Positions 61,852 to 64,000 of a DNA stretch of 64,000 nucleotides are shown here, piece by piece. The notes beneath the pieces are model-generated. The model was given only the letters and a program-made list of their open reading frames with translations. It searched no databases and was not told the origin of the DNA. Position numbers and translations under genes: made by a program. The number at the start of each line of letters is the position of its first letter. Position 1 is the first letter of the stretch. The DNA is from Caulobacter sp. (GTDB lineage Bacteria > Pseudomonadota > Alphaproteobacteria > Caulobacterales > Caulobacteraceae): the NCBI RefSeq assembly GCF_017744445.1, contig NZ_JAGIBH010000011.1, positions 205,067 through 269,066 on the forward strand, written 5' to 3'.

Positions 61852-63090
61852 TTGAGCGCTGAAGCCAATCAGAACGCATGCGTCGTCATCGTCGGCGCGG
61901 GTCACGCGGGCGGTTCGGCCGCCGCTTTCCTGCGGCAGTACGGTCACGAAGGCCGGATCGTCCTGATCGGCGACGAGCCGCTGCTGCCCTATCAGCGTCC
62001 TCCGCTCTCGAAAGCCTGGCTGAAGGGCGAGGCCGACGCCGACTCGCTCTCGTTGAAGCCGGCCGAGTGGTACGCCGACAATAATGTCTTCCTGCGCCTG
62101 GAAGGCGTGGCCGAGCGGATCAATCGTTCGGAGAAGACCGTGAGCCTCGCCTCGGGCGAGGTGATTTCCTACGACTTCCTCATCCTGGCCACCGGCGCGC
62201 GCGCGCGCGCGCTGCCGATCCCGGGCTCGGACCTGGCCGGCGTTCTGGCTCTGCGCACGGCGGCCGACGCTGAGCTGCTCAAGCACGCCCTGGGCGAAGG
62301 CAAGCGCATGGCCGTGATCGGCGGCGGTTATGTCGGCCTGGAGGCAGCGGCCTCGGCCCGGGCCCTGGGCAGCCACGCCACCATCGTCGAGCGCGAGAGC
62401 CGCGTCCTGGCCCGCGTGGCGTGCGAGACCCTGTCGACCTTCTTCCAGGACTATCACGGCCAGCACGGGGTCGACTTCGAGCTGAACGCCGGCGTCGCGG
62501 GCTTCGAAGGCGAGAACGGCCACGTCACCGGCGTGAAGTTCACCGACGGCAAGGTCCTGCCCTGCGACGTCGCCCTGGTCGGGGTGGGCGCGATCCCCAA
62601 TGACGAACTGGCCAAGGACGCCGGCCTGGAAACCACCAATGGCGTGGTCGTCGACCTGGAGGCGCGCACCGCCGATCCGTCGATCTTCGCGATCGGCGAC
62701 GTCACCCATCGGCCGCTCCCTCTCTATGAGCGCCAGTTCCGTCTCGAATCCGTGCCCAACGCCCTTGAGCAGGCCAAGCAGGCCGCCTCGGCGATCCTGG
62801 GTCGCGCGGGTCCGTCGCCGGAAGTGCCGTGGTTCTGGTCCGACCAGTATGATCTGAAGCTGCAGATCGCCGGCCTGCCGTTCGAGGCCGACCGCCAGGT
62901 GGTGCGCGGCGACGTCGCCGCCGCCAAGTTCGCGGTCTTCCACCTGAAGGGCGACCTGCTGCAGGCCGTCGAGGCGGTCAATGCGCCGCCCGAGTTCATG
63001 GCTGGCAAGCAACTGATCGCCAAACGCACGCCGGTGAACGCCGAAAAGCTCGCCGACACCAATGTGTCTATGAAAGAGGTGGCGGCTTAA
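61852..63090 (+). CDS. NAD(P)H-dependent ferredoxin reductase (FAD)
   Basis: A 412-aa pyridine-nucleotide-disulfide-type reductase like rhodocoxin/putidaredoxin reductase. The FAD motif VIVGAGHAGGSAAAFL is N-terminal, the NAD motif is AVIGGGYVGLEAAASARALG (about 157), FAIGDVTHRP carries the FAD Asp, and the reductase C-terminal domain follows. It passes electrons to 2Fe-2S ferredoxins. TTG 61852 follows GGGAGGG. The adjacent ferredoxin gene (27 bp) is its probable partner. Confidence 0.92.
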   Translation: MSAEANQNACVVIVGAGHAGGSAAAFLRQYGHEGRIVLIGDEPLLPYQRPPLSKAWLKGEADADSLSLKPAEWYADNNVFLRLEGVAERINRSEKTVSLASGEVISYDFLILATGARARALPIPGSDLAGVLALRTAADAELLKHALGEGKRMAVIGGGYVGLEAAASARALGSHATIVERESRVLARVACETLSTFFQDYHGQHGVDFELNAGVAGFEGENGHVTGVKFTDGKVLPCDVALVGVGAIPNDELAKDAGLETTNGVVVDLEARTADPSIFAIGDVTHRPLPLYERQFRLESVPNALEQAKQAASAILGRAGPSPEVPWFWSDQYDLKLQIAGLPFEADRQVVRGDVAAAKFAVFHLKGDLLQAVEAVNAPPEFMAGKQLIAKRTPVNAEKLADTNVSMKEVAA

Positions 63091-63438
<348 letters not shown>

Positions 63439-63449
63439 TATAGAGGGCC

Positions 63450-63471
63450 GGAGCCCGTTCGAACGGGCTCC
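63450..63471. terminator. 22-bp perfect palindrome after the ferredoxin gene
   Basis: GGAGCCCGTTC / GAACGGGCTCC, 11 bp each arm without loop spacer and without a T run, so a weak or Rho-assisted terminator at best. It marks the boundary to the low-GC non-coding region. Confidence 0.5.
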
Positions 63472-63757
63472 GAATGGCGGTGTTAAGGACGCCGTCAAAA
63501 GAGCGTCGTTATATTGTCGCGAGGGGGTTGCCAGTCGTCCGAGGGAGGACTAGATCACCGCCTCGCTCGGAACGACATCGCGACCGGACGACGCGGCCCC
63601 CGAAAGGGTGTTGCATCGGTTCAGACGCTTCGTTAGATACCGCGCTCCAATCGACTCGATGACGGATCCGCAAGGGCGGCCACGGCGGCCCAGGGATCCT
63701 CTTTTTGTCTCTTCGATCCCGGGTTTCCGGGGCTTCGAAAAAGCCGAAAAGAGTTGG

Positions 63758-63786
63758 TTGACTTCGGAATGGCTCCTCTTTAGAAG
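63758..63786 (+). promoter_or_regulatory. strong promoter 1, TTGACT-N17-TAGAAG
   Basis: TTGACT at 63758-63763 and TAGAAG at 63781-63786. It lacks any ORF directly downstream. Confidence 0.55.
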
Positions 63787-63886
63787 CGCCGCTCCGAAAC
63801 ATCGCAGACAAGAGTTCGCAAGAATTCAGCGTCGCGGTGGAAGGGTTGGGCAAGTAATTGCTTCGAAGTTTCTTCGAAATAATCGC

Positions 63887-63915
63887 TTGACTGGCTTGGG
63901 CAGCTTCTGTAGAAG
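63887..63915 (+). promoter_or_regulatory. strong promoter 2, TTGACT-N17-TAGAAG
   Basis: TTGACT at 63887-63892 and TAGAAG at 63910-63915: identical hexamers and spacing to promoter 1, exactly 129 bp downstream. Confidence 0.58.
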
Positions 63916-64000
63916 CCGCCCTCCAAGAAATGCTGAAGGGGTTCTCAAGAGCTTCCAAGTATTTCGACCCAGGAATGAGCTTCTTTCTTTTGAAAAAAGT

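Larger units (their letters stand above)
63472..64000 (+). other. low-GC non-coding region, probable rRNA operon upstream region and leader
   Basis: No convincing protein gene; base composition drops close to half GC. It contains two strong matched promoters and several short TTCGAA repeats. The final bases (CTTTCTTTTGAAAAAAG) resemble an antitermination boxA-type leader element. The combination is what precedes 16S rRNA in Caulobacter, but the rRNA itself would lie beyond the window, so this is an inference. Confidence 0.5.

Noticed and set aside
63509..63958. 149-codon minus-strand ORF in the last 0.5 kb
   Set aside because: It runs against two matched promoters and a leader-like region, has no ribosome site and no recognisable fold.

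Overview
The window is GC-rich (about two thirds G+C in coding sequence) and comes from an alphaproteobacterium, almost certainly a Caulobacter close to C. vibrioides/crescentus or C. segnis. The evidence is the cell-cycle phosphotransferase ChpT, the complete PhyR-NepR-SigT-PhyK general stress response (GSR) locus, the AmgK-MurU muropeptide recycling pair and an alphaproteobacterial sdhCDAB operon. Coding density is high. Several intergenic gaps carry palindromic repeats typical of this genus.

Layout. 1-4.0 kb: 3' part of a bacterial alpha-2-macroglobulin, then penicillin-binding protein 1C, with a REP-like doublet between them. 4.1-6.1 kb (minus): carbonic anhydrase, a zeta-GST/maleylacetoacetate isomerase-like protein and a FAH-family hydrolase. 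6.3-11.2 kb: ABC ATPase, a permease fused to an M1 peptidase, and a thioesterase. 11.2-15.6 kb: DUF4142 lipoprotein, CoA-transferase, a low-GC ORF with a HEPN-like motif, and a GAF-PAS-HWE kinase-receiver protein. 15.7-25.3 kb: a GSR island of small envelope and stress proteins, SodB, a phosphoesterase/lipid kinase pair, two unannotated structured RNAs, and phyR / nepR-sigT-phyK. 25.5-28.5 kb: sulfotransferase-like protein, CheR-like and CheY-like proteins, ChpT. 28.6-35.2 kb: CysQ-like phosphatase, EamA exporter, YdbL-YnbE-YdbH envelope proteins, DapB. 35.5-44.8 kb: MaeB, YdeI-like protein, trpF-trpB-trpA-accD-folC, thioredoxin. 44.9-54.5 kb (minus): overlapping chain acyltransferase-tsaE-amgK-murU-addB-addA. 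54.5-58.1 kb: ZapE, a small secreted protein, NudK, a second HWE kinase. 58.3-63.4 kb: sdhCDAB, then a ferredoxin reductase and a 2Fe-2S ferredoxin. 63.5-64 kb: low-GC non-coding DNA with two matched strong promoters, probably the leader of an rRNA operon lying beyond the window.

How the genes fit together. The main theme is the GSR. PhyK phosphorylates PhyR, phospho-PhyR sequesters NepR, and SigT is freed. I read exact GGAAC-N16/17-CGTT SigT-type promoters by eye in front of phyR (two), nepR-sigT, an entericidin-like lipoprotein, a YqjD/ElaB-like protein, a DUF1328 protein, a glycine-zipper lipoprotein, a pair of tiny unannotated ORFs and the distant HWE kinase at 56.7 kb. One-mismatch versions lie before DUF4142 and before a hairpin-rich, terminator-ended candidate small RNA at 20.58-20.75 kb. 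That small RNA, and the rod-shaped RNA immediately upstream of it, are the most likely undescribed elements in the window.
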